Shown piece by piece: positions 24,767 to 37,900 of a stretch of DNA of 64,000 bases. Below the pieces are notes generated by a model that was given only the letters and a program-made list of their open reading frames with translations, was not told the DNA's origin and searched no databases. The first letter of the stretch is position 1. Every line of letters starts with the position of its first letter. The stretch comes from Sipunculus nudus (Eukaryota > Annelida > Sipuncula > Golfingiida > Sipunculidae). The stretch is from the NCBI GenBank assembly GCA_026874595.1, contig CM049311.1, positions 75,022,953-75,086,952 on the forward strand, written 5' to 3'. Made by a program: the position numbers and the translations under genes.

Positions 24767-26600
24767 ACAAGTGACCCAAGGCCCATGATGCTCAGCTGAC
24801 TGACAAATTGACAAGTGGCCATGATACGTACTACCGGTAGATACATTCATGTGTTTTGTACTGGTTATCCCGAGGGTTCCCAAATAAACCTTAATTTTTG
24901 TATCCACCAAAACAAAGTTTTGCGGATACTATATTTTTTACCGGGTTCCGCCTTCGCCGCCGTCGCGTTCGTTTCCGGAGAACTCCTCTGAGTCTACTGG
25001 ACAGATTTTTCTGAAACTTACACCAATTATCAGGTAATATGTGAACTGGTGCCTAACCAATTTGCGTTGACCTCTGACCTTTCCTCTCTGCCCAGCGTCT
25101 ATTTGTGTGTCTGTCTCCATACATAAACCCACATATCTTGCGAAGCGTTTGACTGATCAGGAAAAAAAATTGTACAAATGTAGCCCTTGGATAGCTTAAA
25201 CATACACAAAAAATGGTGGCGCCACCTGCAACCATGTTTGCACAGTGTCCATCTGTTCATCTGCCTTGGGTTAAAATCACTCATATTTCTGCAGTGGTTA
25301 GACTAATTCACCTGAAATTCGGCATGCGTATACATCCTGGATAGCTTTCTTATTTTATGACAGGTGGAGCCACCTACATTCACATTCACGCTGCATACAT
25401 CCAGGCTCATATATCGGGAACCGTTTGACTGATTAGGCCAAAATTTTGCATGTGTATAGATCTCACATAGCTCTTTATCATACACAAAATAGGTGGGGCC
25501 ACCTGCAACCATTTTTGCACAGCGTCCATCTGTTTAGCTGCTGTGGGATAAAATCACTCATATCTCTGCAGTGGTTTGACTAATTCACCTGAAATTCGGC
25601 ATGCGTATACATCCTGGATAGTTTTCTTATTTTATGACAGTTGCAGCCACCTACATTCACGTTCATGCTGCAGACATCCAAGCTCATATCTCAAGAACCG
25701 TTTGACTGATTGGGCCAAAATTTTGCATATGTATAGATCTCACATAGCTCTTTATCAAACACAAAATAGGTGGCGCCACCTGCAACCATTTTTGCACAGT
25801 GTCCGTCTGTTTGTCTGCCGTGGGATAATATCACTCTTATCTCAGCAATGGTTTGACATATCTGCCTAAAATTTTGCAGTTTTATACATCCAGGACAGCT
25901 TTCTTGATTTTATGACAGATGGCACCACCTACATTCTAGTTTACGCTGCAGACATCCATGCTCATATCTCAGGAACCGTTTGACCGATTGGGCCAAAATT
26001 TTGCACGTGTATAGATCACACATAGCACTTTATCATACACAAAACTGGATTGGCCACCTGCAACCATTTTTGCACAGCATCTGTCTGTTTTTCTGCCGTG
26101 GGCTAAAATCACTCATATACATATAGTCGTTTGACTTTTCTGCCTAAAATTTTGCATATATATACAACTTGGACAGCTTTCTGGATTTGTGGTAGGTAGC
26201 GCAACCTACATACACATTTCGGCTGCAGACATCCATGCTAATATGCAACACCCCTCACTCTATTTCCCCTTGCCACTCAACCCATGCCTCACTTCACCCG
26301 TTCCACTCTGATTTTGGCGGATACACGTAGTCGCTTGTCAACTTCCCATATTCTAGTTGATAATGAGGTCATGGTGACCCAGTTACCCATCTGGAGGTAT
26401 TACTAGGATGCTGGATCTTTTATTTATTGTGATGTGCACAAACAAGCAACTTAATTTCAGGTGTCCGAGGAAATTTTTCAAGGACCTTCCCTGATGTAAA
26501 GTTGAAAGTTTCTAGGTGCAATGGTTACAAATTTGTGCCCTGTTCACAGACTGTCAGGTGGAAAGATAGACAAAGTGGGATAGCTACAGATCAGATATTG
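24767..26600 (-). mobile_element. Element A on the minus strand with nested B3
   Basis: Read on the minus strand, the 3' end is ...GTCACTTGT preceded by CTCAGC-type inverted terminus ('gctcagctgactga' on the plus strand at 24791). B3 occupies 24900-26356. A-family sequence continues at 26357-26600 ('tcctaNaaactttcaac', 'gggcacaaatttgtaacc' on the minus strand). The 5' hairpin is not recognisable. Confidence 0.55.
24900..26356 (+). mobile_element. Element B3: Helitron-like repeat
   Basis: Starts GTATCCACCAAAAC after TTTTT and ends ...CATATTCTAG before TT. The start recurs inverted near the 3' end (TTTTGGCGGATAC). Palindromes are at 25215-25226 and 25769-25780. Internal units are ~280-300 bp. 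Confidence 0.78.
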
Positions 26601-28322
26601 AGCTCGTACAAACTCTCACTACAGCATTTTGTCAACGAAGTTTGAAGAGAAATTTTCTCTTGTCACCAAGCTGTGATTTAACCACTTGTACATAAAGTTT
26701 ATTTGTATTAAATAATAAATGGGCATGTGCAAACAAACACCCACAAACACAAACACAGGCATTTGCTAGTGAAAAAAAATGTACATATATCCACCAAATT
26801 GTTCTCTGACTTGATTAAGGTAAGAACAGAAGTCAAATCCATGTTTGTCATTTTTTTAATCAAAAACTGATAACAAAACGTGATATATACATGGAATTTT
26901 TTTGTTATCAAAGATTCATAATTGTTTCCGTGTGTCTGTCTTACAAAGGAACATGTACTGGCTCCTAGGAAAATAACATACATATTGGATTACCTAAAGT
27001 GTTGACAATTGTATGGCTCCTTTCTAAAATATAACCAATTTTTCATTACTGGTTAGTTTATTTTATAAATGTTTTAAACAGGTTCAGGCCCTGATTTAAA
27101 GTTTAATATTTAATTGAACTTGGGTGTTTTATTCATTCTAAGCGAATATGCACTGGTAAAATAAACCTTACTCTTAATGTAGCTTACAACTGACTTGTCC
27201 CAGCCTTTCATCCTTCTGTATCTGTACATAAAATTTGGTGTATGATAGCATTTTGACAGTAAACACCACAATTTTAATGTTAACACAATGTACATTCATT
27301 ACTCTGGATCTGCCTTTTAAAACAATACATTAACAGTTTTATTTATTATCCCTGTAATGTTTTATATGTATAATCTGGATTTTTTTTGTGGATATCAGGT
27401 GACACAGAGATTTATATGAGTTACCTATAACGATGAAAATGTAGTAATTTTCTCCTACAGCAATACATTTACTTACAATGTGTAAGAAGTGTTGCTTTCT
27501 AAGCATTTTTAGACAATACAATTATCAGCATTCCCTTCACATATCAGTGGGGCTATCTTATGTGAAAAAGCTTAACTATCATAGTACCCTCATGGGTACC
27601 CTCACTAACATGAGCTCCTCTACACAACATATGTAGACAATTCATCCTGAACAATATCTAGGGTAAAATAAAAAAAAATAAAAAAAAGAATACAGTCTAT
27701 TATACAAAAGTACTGCACAACCCGAAACCAACATGTATGATTTCACATTAAGCAAGAAAGCTGATTGCATAATCAATTTCGATTTCAGAAATGTGTTCAG
27801 AATAGAAGTGGTTTAATATTGGTAATATATATGTTCCGAACCCCCTGGACCCTTCCCCTAGATCTGCTTCTGTGTCTAACCATCAGTGATGTTAAATAAT
27901 CCCATTAACGCCAGCTATTTACCTACCTTAACTTAGAACTTTGTGATATCTGGCTTACTCTGCAGATATTTCAATAAACTCCAGGTTCTTATATCACTAT
28001 GGCAGAGGTATGAGCGTTTGATCTACAAAGTGTTTATAAACACAGCAATGTTGACGAAAGGAATAAAAAAAAATACATGTAACCTAAGGAGGGTGGTTGC
28101 ATATGTGCGGAAGCTAAAAGGTCACATCCTTTGCATCTGATTGATGACATTGTTGAATGCATCTGGATTGTTTTGTCAGGCCTCCGCTATTATAAACATG
28201 TGGGTATTAGCGAAATGAGATCGGCGTTTTCTTACCTATTTTTATAAAATGTTAAAGGGATTTAGTTAATAGATGTCAGATACTGGAATAGGCCCCTTTA
28301 AAGTTATAAGATCTTGCCTCAT
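26601..28322. other. Intergenic AT-rich sequence
   Basis: No gene, repeat family or RNA gene recognised. Confidence 0.4.
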
Positions 28323-28331
28323 AGTTCTAAG

Positions 28332-29030
28332 TACGCTCCCGAGGCAGCGGAAATCTTGCGCTTCTAAAGAAGCAACTGATTTTCACGCTGCCAGCTGTGA
28401 CCGTTTATGATATATTTAGACACCAGGTGGCGGTTTGTTGTCCACTGAAATAAACGTGCATACGATGTGACAAGCAGCCAATCAGATGCCAAAAAACAAA
28501 CACTCAACAGGCATCCTGGCTCCGCCCATTGCCGCGCTTCAAGCGCCGTTTGATGAGTTTTTCGGTCGAATTTAAATTGCTCCCTCTGCATTCTCGCATC
28601 ATCGACCGATTCGATTATGACATTATGACTGTGTTAGCGTAGCCATGTATCTGTTGTCTGCAGAACTGAAACCAGCCAGCGAGGTGTGCACGCAGCCTTT
28701 GTTGTTACGTTTCGTTTGAATTACAGCTCACCGGCCGAGCATCCTATGTGCCAAGGCCCTAAGCAAACCACGTCAGGGGCAATTCTCTCTGAGCCTGTGG
28801 CCTGTTTAGACGGTTACGCTTGGGGAGGAGCTGTCACTCAAAAAGAAATGAATATGATTGGCTCCGTGTATTCCTCACTTGGCTTTGTCTTCCAGCACAA
28901 AGTTTAATCTGATTGGACAAAAATACAGTGCTCCCCTCTGGTGTTGCAAAGCAGGATACGAGGTCATAACAAACAGCGCCTTACGATATAGGAAGTAGCC
29001 CTATAGGTAAAGCGCTGTGTAAAGAGCGTA
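28332..29030 (+). mobile_element. 699-bp element with 9-bp target duplication, copy 1 (Mutator-like, non-autonomous)
   Basis: Terminal TACGCTC ... GAGCGTA is flanked by perfect AGTTCTAAG direct repeats (28323-28331 and 29031-29039). The interior is more GC-rich than its surroundings and contains several CCAAT/ATTGG boxes. It matches, in reverse orientation, the element at 62490-63190. Short ORFs have no recognisable domain. Confidence 0.8.
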
Positions 29031-29039
29031 AGTTCTAAG

Positions 29040-31303
29040 TCTTTTAGGTTTAATCATTTTATATAAAATTTGTTAAATCAGCTGTGTACTTGTGTCTCTT
29101 CAATTGTATTTTATTTACCTGGCCCCTTTTACAGGTTAAACAAAATTTATAACAAATATTTTCATTGAGTTGTGTCACTGCTTTAAAGGTTCCTATGATG
29201 CAAAAGCTGTGAGAGAAAAGCTATGAAGTTAAAGCAAAAACAAAATGAGCATTTTGTAAATGCCATAGCATTAATTATATAACTAATGATATAAACAACC
29301 AACATGTACAGTCAATAAAAATAAGATAATAACAACAAAGAATAAAAACTTGGTTGAGCTTGCAAAAGGCACTCATCATGAGTATATACATGCATAAGTG
29401 TATCTTCAGAAGTATATACATTTCCTAATACCTTCTCATGTACATAATGATATTGGAAAGCTATAGAGCAAAGCATTTGGCACACCAGGACATATATCTA
29501 TAGTATATCATTCTAACTGATAATGTCGTTATTAACTGTATAGTGTAAGGACAAGGTAGAAAGTTAGTGAGGACAGCTACCATAAAATTCCTTACATAAG
29601 TCACAACTTGTATCAGGAAAACAAATTCTAGAAAATAGAAGTTTCTGGCAAACAAATTCTAAAAACCAGAACTTTCTTGCAAAGTCAGGGTGTGACTTGT
29701 AAAATGAACTTATCCCATCAAAGTCTGCTTACCCACGGAATGATGTAAGCTGGGCGATAATCAGGAATTTTCTTTCGTCAATGCTTAATCTGCAACACAA
29801 ATATTGATTATTGGATAAGATGAGCAGATCCATTATTGATAAAATTTTTGGTGTGTTTCATCCAAATAATGTCAATATCAATTATCAGTGTGAAATTCTT
29901 TTAACCAAGAGGCCTTAAAAATTGTATAAAAATCGTAACTCAATTTGACATGGGTGTGGACCAGCAATATTACAAGATGTACTGCAGTCTTGGTTAAGCC
30001 ACCTTTCAACTGCACCGAATTAGCCTTGAGATATCTTCTCAGACCTAAACTCATAATCTTTATTGCAATGTTGTCTGTGCTATACAGATTATTATTAAGC
30101 TAGTAATTTTCATGAGCGCTTCAATTCTTGTATGTAATTTTTATATAAATATCTTTTCTATCTCACAAATAATGGTCACGGTACTGGTTCTTGACAGAGC
30201 CATCAATAATCACAGATTCTTATCACAGGCATGAATTTTCATGTGGTCTTCTTGCACTAGTGTATAAGCAAGAATTAGTAATTTTATGGGAACATAAAGC
30301 CAGGTATTAACTACTCATTGCTCAAGTTTAAAACTTTTGCTAATTAACATTTCCCCTTCACACACATGCATATATTTTATGAAACACATGAGAATGAAGG
30401 AAAGCTCTGGATAGTGAAAAAGACTGAACATATGCTGTTATACATTAATTTCCTATCTATGACACAAGAAGGTTTATTATGCAAGCACAACCATTTGACA
30501 GAGGAAACTTTTAACAGTCTCTTTTGTGTCTCTAATGGCTGTTAAGTCAGAGACTGCAAGCTTTTTGTTGCTAGAATATCTGATAGATGTCAGCACATGT
30601 TTAAGTTGTGAAGATGCTCACCACAACGGTAGTTCAGTGCCTTGCCAACAGATGGCAGCACTAGCCCCCACTAAAAAAATTCCAATGGAAAATCCTGGTA
30701 TCAGAATTTCAAATTATGTTGGCAGAATGCCAAATACACAAGTCTGACCTCTTAAGAGAAGCATGGTGCATAGTGCCTACATGAAACACAGGTGCCCGAG
30801 GAAAATAACTTATATCTGTATCATCATTGTCCATTTCTCAGTACAGTTTTTTCTTCAACTTACTTTTTAGTTACTGTGGTATGATAATGAAACAAGCTAA
30901 AAAAAAACCTGATATATCTTTTGATCACCAAATCCTCAAAGACAGATACACAATACCACCGTGAATCATAAATCATGTATTTTGTAATTAAAAATAAGTC
31001 AATGACATCACTCTGGTAGGAGGCAATCACACAGTGAATTTGTCACCATGATGTTTCCAATCCTCAAAATTATTTGCTCAACCTTAAAAGGAAACTTTTT
31101 TCTCATTGTAATATTTACATTTGATTTATTTTTTTTAAATTTAGGTATAAAGGTACATATATATAAATTTTCATGACTGCAACCAAATTGAAGCCAGTAA
31201 TCTCAATATATTAATATCTTAAATTTTATTCCTGCAGCTATAGCAGAAGTACACACAAAGATACAAGGAGAGCATATAAACAAACAAGCTCCTATTTACA
31301 CAA
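29040..31303. other. Intergenic/downstream flank of TNFAIP3
   Basis: No gene recognised. It may contain the distal 3' UTR of TNFAIP3; no decisive polyadenylation site could be picked. Confidence 0.35.
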
Positions 31304-31428
31304 TGTACAAGACAGAGTTATTTACTAAGGTAAATAAGAGAGTTATTTGCTAATGTGCTTGACAGAGTTATTTACAAATGTACATGACAAAGTTATTTAC
31401 TGATGTACATAACAGAGCCATTTACTAA
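31304..31428 (-). repeat. Five 25-bp tandem repeats in the likely TNFAIP3 3' UTR
   Basis: The unit 'tgtacatgacagagttatttactaa' pattern repeats exactly five times in 125 bp with a few substitutions. It lies about 290 bases past the TNFAIP3 stop codon. Confidence 0.75.
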
Positions 31429-31717
31429 CATGATAAAACACATCAATTTATGAGCATTTAGTGTCCAACACAACAGAGTGCAGGAACCACTGGTAAATTA
31501 TATAATTAAATATGTCCATCCAGAATTGATCATATTCTGATTCTTGAAATGAATTACCTTCAAACATTATATACAAGTCTAATAAATACAAACAGAACTC
31601 GATTCACTGGCATCAACAACGTTACAAGAAACCATCCATATAAAATCATGACTGTCATGGTTACTGATATGTAAACAAACAATCTTTAAATCGCCATAGA
31701 ACTGTTCCTTCTCATTT

Positions 31718-31947
31718 TTAGTGGTGATGTTCTTGTGGTGTGCGACTTCCTGTTTGACTTTTATAATCAAAACTGTAGGTTTCTGTACTGCGTTGTTGGC
31801 CTCTGTGTGTCAAGCGGCTGTACAGCTGACCATAACATTTGGAGCAATACCCATCAAAGGTTTTTTCCCCGTACCTGTCACAATCACGATTTCGGCAGAT
31901 GGCTGCCCTGATGGAGTACTTTTGCTCTGGTACAACTTGCCTTGACA
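31718..31947 (-). CDS. TNFAIP3: TNFAIP3 coding exon 5 (zinc finger 3, stop)
   Basis: Acceptor GCTGCAG/TG completes a Val codon. The exon encodes finger 3 (Cys705, 710, 722, 725; CDRYGEKTFDGYC) and ends at TAA (31720-31718) after a His triplet. Another in-phase acceptor (CATAG/CT) nine bases upstream would insert three residues; I cannot choose between them. A C-terminal finger close to the stop is the usual arrangement in A20. Confidence 0.87.
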
Positions 31948-34900
31948 CTGCAGCAGCTATGGAAGAGTTTCAGATACATGTATTATTCTCCAGATATAAA
32001 TATTCTACATTTATGACTAAAGTATAGTACCGGTAATATGTAACAGGGGTTTCACCAAGGATATTCTATTGTTCTATCACCCCTGTTCACTTGATTTTTT
32101 ACGATTATGCCCAGAGAAGACAAACTTACCAAACAAAATTTGCACTAGCTGAAGAAGGAGGAAAATGCCTAATTTTTGGTACCATAGGTACTTATAAATT
32201 TATAATATAAATACTATTCACTTAACAGACTGACTGACATGTCTCATATATATCCAAAGTTCATAGCATCCCCCACAAGTGACCATTGTTTATCCTTCAG
32301 GGATATGCTTAGGCATAATATGTTACATAACAGTGAATTGCATGCACGAGGAGATCACAAGTCTCACTGTAAACATTGGGGTCAGCAGCTTTTGATTATT
32401 GGTCCTGTGGTTTTGTGTGCCTCCTTTGTGCATGAAGTCTATAATAATGTCATCACTACAAGTTCCCTTTCATGTACTTTTTATTAGTTTGTGCCATTTG
32501 CTGTCATATGTCACTACAGAATAGATTAGTTTCTCATAAAATGGTTGTTAATTGTTAACAGAAATATGACATAAGGTGGGCTATTATTTCCAAAATAGTT
32601 AATTATGCATTTTCCTCATTCTGCCCTAGGAGTAACAAGTTTTGGCATGCATTCTTTGCAGCCTAATGAGGCAATTTACATTTTTTTTATAATGTAGACA
32701 TTTTCCCCTAAGGCTGTCACAACAGATGTCAAAAAGAGAAATAGTTTATTTATGCCGGTCTTATTCTTACAAGTGCTGTTATTATATGAAGAAACAGAGA
32801 ATGACAAATTACTTAATTAAAGTATTTATAAAAGCAAAGATGGTTTGTCCAGCACTGTACATTAACGGCAGCATTTTTTTAAAAGAGGTTTCGGAAAAAA
32901 AAGGGTGTGGAACATTTTGTGAGCATAATCTTTTTTAAAGTGAAAACAGGCCTGCCAAAAGTTAATGACCAAAAAAAGGCATGTGCTCTGGAAAAAAGGC
33001 CAGACTTCTTTGAAATGAGGAGAGAAAAAAAGGTAAAATTAGCATAAGTTCTCCATTTTTTATCACAGACTGAATAAAAATGTGCTTCGCATCACACAAT
33101 TTTGTATATATATAGACAAATATCAGTCCCAAAATCAGAAACAAATGGGAGGCACAATTCTTTACATGAAAATATGGGCATTTTCTACATGTTGTGATAC
33201 AAGCTGGACATTTGCATACAAAAAATTGCAAAATGTCCCATTGGACTGTTAAAGCAGGAGAGAAATGGTATATACATTCATCTGAATTCTTTCACAAGAA
33301 AAGAGGGAAAAACTGCTGCTAAAAAGCAGAGTGAAAAAAAGAGTAATTAGTGTCATTTTCAGGAAATCATAAAAAAAGCTACTCTTTTTAAAAAGAGTGA
33401 TTGTGCAGGCCTGGAATAGTTTTGCAAAAACTCTTGGCAGTATATATGGCAACAGTGCACATATTAATTTGCAAGTAAAAAGTTCACTGCTGCAATTTGA
33501 AAAAGGCTATCCCATCTGATTGATAATGTGTATTATGGCAAAAAAGATGACCAAAATAAACACCAAATGATGCATGCTCAACTGAGAATTTACGATTTTT
33601 TGTGTTTTCATTCATGTAATTTTTACCTGTGAAAACAAAATCATGAAAGATAGTGAGCAGTTTATAAAAGTGGTATGTATATACTAACCGGGTACCGGTA
33701 CTGGGGCCATATTCTGTGGCTGGGAAATGACTGCATTTTTGGCCACTGACATCACCTTCAGACTCCAAAAACAATCCTTGCAGAGACCATTGTGCACAGG
33801 TACACCCTGATTGGAACATTCTTGAAACGTGCACTTCTTGATCCCTAGATTCTCCCTGAAATTTGACCAATAAAGATGGTTTTCAATAAGTGCATAATCT
33901 GTATCCATAATTAAATATCACTTTGTAGATTTTTAACTAGGTCATTTCTTTTTTTCATTATGCTAAGTCCACATGCGTAGTCCATATTCAAACGCTGCCA
34001 GGAACCCTTTTTGTGCACTACCTATTCCATTCACCTTGTCACTTTCAAGTTTAGCACAGTTTTGCATTCAGACTGGACTGTATGAACAATCTCTATTTCC
34101 AGTTGGTATAACTGACATTTCTGCTATCAGTCTTTCAGGGTGCTAAAAATCATGTTTTTGGCCCTAAGTTCACAGAATATAGGTCACAATGTCCTAATTT
34201 CAGGTTTCCATGTAGATTTACCGAGGACCTGCTGAATGTCATGTTAGGAGATTCTAGGCCAAATGGATACAATTTGTGCCCTGTCTGACTCTCTGGGTGC
34301 TCAAAATCATGTTTTTGGCCCATAGTTCACAAAATATATATGACCTAATTTCAGGTTTCAAAAGGGGTTTGCTTAGGAACTCCCTGGATGTACAGTTATG
34401 TGTTTTTAGAACTACTGGTCACTGTTTAAGCCCTGTTAACAAATGGCCTGATTCTTTGAACATCTCAAAAATAAAAAAAAATGTGTAAAAATTAGAAACA
34501 AGGGACCTATGGGTCACGACGCTCAGCTGTTATATATGATAAAAAAATAAAAAAATATTTTTTAGAAATGAGGCACATGCTTGTTTTGTGTGGTAATAAA
34601 TATAAGCTGTATTATAAGTTGTGGGTGTTTAGCTTATGTATGATTTTGATGGTATCTTTGGAGACAGGGAAGAGGATTGATTTCATTTATTTTATTAACA
34701 AATGGAGTGCTATTGTCACACAGATTTTGACTTGGCCATATAACTTATAAGCAGAACATATAATATAAGAGTTTAACTATTTATTAAAAAAATTACAAAT
34801 ATTGTCCCAAATATAATTTTTATTAAAAATAATAAGAGAATCATATGATTTTTTAAAATGAAATATAACTGATATGATTATTAAAATAATATTAAAGAAT

Positions 34901-37900
34901 ATATTCATGAATGCATTCATGAATACATTTTGAAAGTATTTGCACGAGTATTCATATACTTTCATTTTTACCTGAATTCCCATTCTTTATGCAAGAAATT
35001 TTATAATGGAGTACATAATCATATTCGTATTTAAATACAATTACAAAGTATTTGCACCATGTCTGGTATTTATTCAGTTTTCACCAAACAATGATTTTGA
35101 GAATCCAGAATATACAAAATTCACACATTTAAATAATGATCATAAGTACCTGGTTTTATGGCTTTTATTTATATTAAAAAATAACTGTAAAAAATTCATT
35201 TTGGACTAATTTCACATCAATGTACACACTAGACACAGTAGGAATCTAGATTAATATTATCAACTGCATCTTTGTCTATCATTAATTTCCTTCATATAAT
35301 CCCTAATGATTAGTAATGAATAATATGATTTACTTCTTTATCATTAAAAATGAACTGAAAAATGCCATAGGTGACTGCATGGTGTTATTTGGAATATGTG
35401 ACATTCTACCCATCGATACAAGATTCTTATATCATCAGTAACTGCAAGTTAATTTCCTGTTATTATAAACTAACAAATTCCTTTTCTATTTTTCTTTAAT
35501 TTGTTATTAAAAACCAAGAAAAATTTATTAATTTATTGTTTATTGTTATGTTGTTGGTTAAAACTGCTAGATGAGTTGGGTTGGACACCTGGATCAACTG
35601 TGGCTGGCCATAAGCTGCCTGGATTCTCGCCTCAAGCGTGCATAATTTGATGAAAGGTCAAAAAGGTCAACATACAGGTGACTCAAGAGGGGCTGGAGAG
35701 AGCCAAAGTCTGACAGGGTCTCATAAAAATATTAATAAAAGCTACAATATTTGGCCAATTTCTTTCAGCTTTCTAAACTAAAAAGCTGAAATCCTTATGT
35801 GTGCATGATATGAAAATTATATCAACAGTGCTCTCAGGAAACAAACGTGCCATGGTCACAGTTGGGCAAAATTTAAGGTACTAATTTTATATTTATACTA
35901 ATAACTTATAAAATTTGAAAAATTCAGAACTAATTTTGGGTATTCAATTGAATCTTGATTAAATAATGTTACATCCCTGACAATAAAATCTCTAGCTTCA
36001 GCAATGCCCTTGTTAAGGGAGTAAATATATTTCTTGATTTTTTACAAAGTGCATTATGTTTGGGCCCATAACTTAAAAAAAATACACAATACTGGCATCA
36101 TTTCTGGCATGTGCATAGCGAATGTATAGAAAAATATGTATATTATATATGATCAAAATCAGATCAGTGGTTTTGATATTAGGCAGTCTTAAAGTGTAAC
36201 ATTGGGTTTTTAATGGAAAAATGAAGTTTTTCATTGATATCTCGAAGGAATTAAGTTCTAGTGACCAAATTCTTGGCATGGTAGGGGATTTTGGAGAAAT
36301 CTAACTGTATGCCAAATTTAAGGAACTTAGAGCTGAAGCTCGGGAGCTGAGCTCTAGCAAACTGCATAACACTAGCAATATGTGACATGGTGCTTGAAAA
36401 CTTGAATAAAATCTACAGTTTTTGATCAACTGGTTTCAAATTTTTGGTGTTAACAGTTGAAATGCTAACAAAAACATGCTGTGAAAATTAAATCCACAGC
36501 AGTTACAGCAAAAAAACGTGCCATGGTCAAAATTGGGCAAAATTTAAGGTACCAATTTTTTATTTTTGCTAATATTTTAAAAAATTTAAAAGATTTTGAT
36601 CTAATTTTGGGTATACAATTTAATTTTGATTAATAAAAGTAATATTACTGGAAAAAAAGTGCTTAGCTTTAACAAGTTTTGTGTTAAGTGATAAAATTTC
36701 TTTCCTGATTATTTACAGAACGCATTATGTTTGGGCCCATAACTTTTTTAAATTATATAATACAGACCTAATTTCTGGCATGTACATAGGAATTATATAG
36801 AGGATTATTTATAGGAAATATGAGGAAAAAACAGATGAGTGGTTTTGATATTAGGCAGTCCTGAAGTGTGAAAATAGGTTTTTAATAAAAAATTGAGGTT
36901 GTTCCTTAATTTCTCAAAGGAATGAAGTCGCAAAGACCCAGTTTTCGGCTTGGTAGGAGATCTTGGGGACATCTAACATTATGCTGAATTTTGGATTCCT
37001 AGGTCTTACGGTTTCAAAACGTGCCACATCTACGGATGGACGGACGGACGGACGGACAGACGGACGGACGACGGACAATGGACCACGACTATAGCTCAGA
37101 TGACTTATAGTCAGCTGAGCTAAAAATACAGGTGGTGCCATCAGTCTTCAGGAAATCATGAAACACTCCATGATCAATCTGCTTAGAAAGAATCATGGGA
37201 CTCAATGTATTATTTATTCAGATACTTGAGCATTTGTATCAAATTTTCAATTTTTCTGGGGGGGGGGTACTTTTGAGCCCAATAGCTGTGAGAATATAGG
37301 TCACAGAGACCTAATTTCAGGTTTCCTAGGCGATTTTTTATGGACTTCCATGCCTTTTCAGTTAGAAGTTTCTAGGTCTTGTGGTTACAATTTGTGCCCT
37401 TTAAATGGACAGACAGACATGCAGACAGAACAAGAGTGATTGCTATAGCTCATGAGCTTTTTATGATATGCCTATTTTGCTTTGTATTGGTACTTTTCCC
37501 TGCTTAAGGAATTAATCATTAGCTGACTGGTGCAGTACTTAGATTTCCTTAAAATCTGAAACTGCAAATACTGTAAGTTACTTTATTAGAGAAATGCAAA
37601 TCTTGAAACAGATGCAAATTTTTAAAACTGCTTAAGGCAGGTTTAAAAGTAGGTCTAAGCACTTGAAATTCTGATAAAGTACTTTGGATATATGCAAAAT
37701 GTATGCCAGTAATTTGACATCTTTAACAAAAATTTACTTTGCTTTAAAAATAACTGTAATCGATTTAGATTACGATAACAAACAAAAATGTAATGGATTG
37801 TAATCAATTACGATTACTGATTACAATTACCCCATGTCTGAACAAAATACACTTTTTAACCTTACCTTGCTGAAGTTTCTGATGATGCAGATAACCTTGT

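Noticed and set aside
28364-28907. Small ORFs conserved between the two 700-bp elements (e.g. 28364-28591 minus and 62950-63219 plus)
   Set aside because: Similarity is explained by the elements being copies; differences do not favour third positions in an obvious way and no domain is recognisable.
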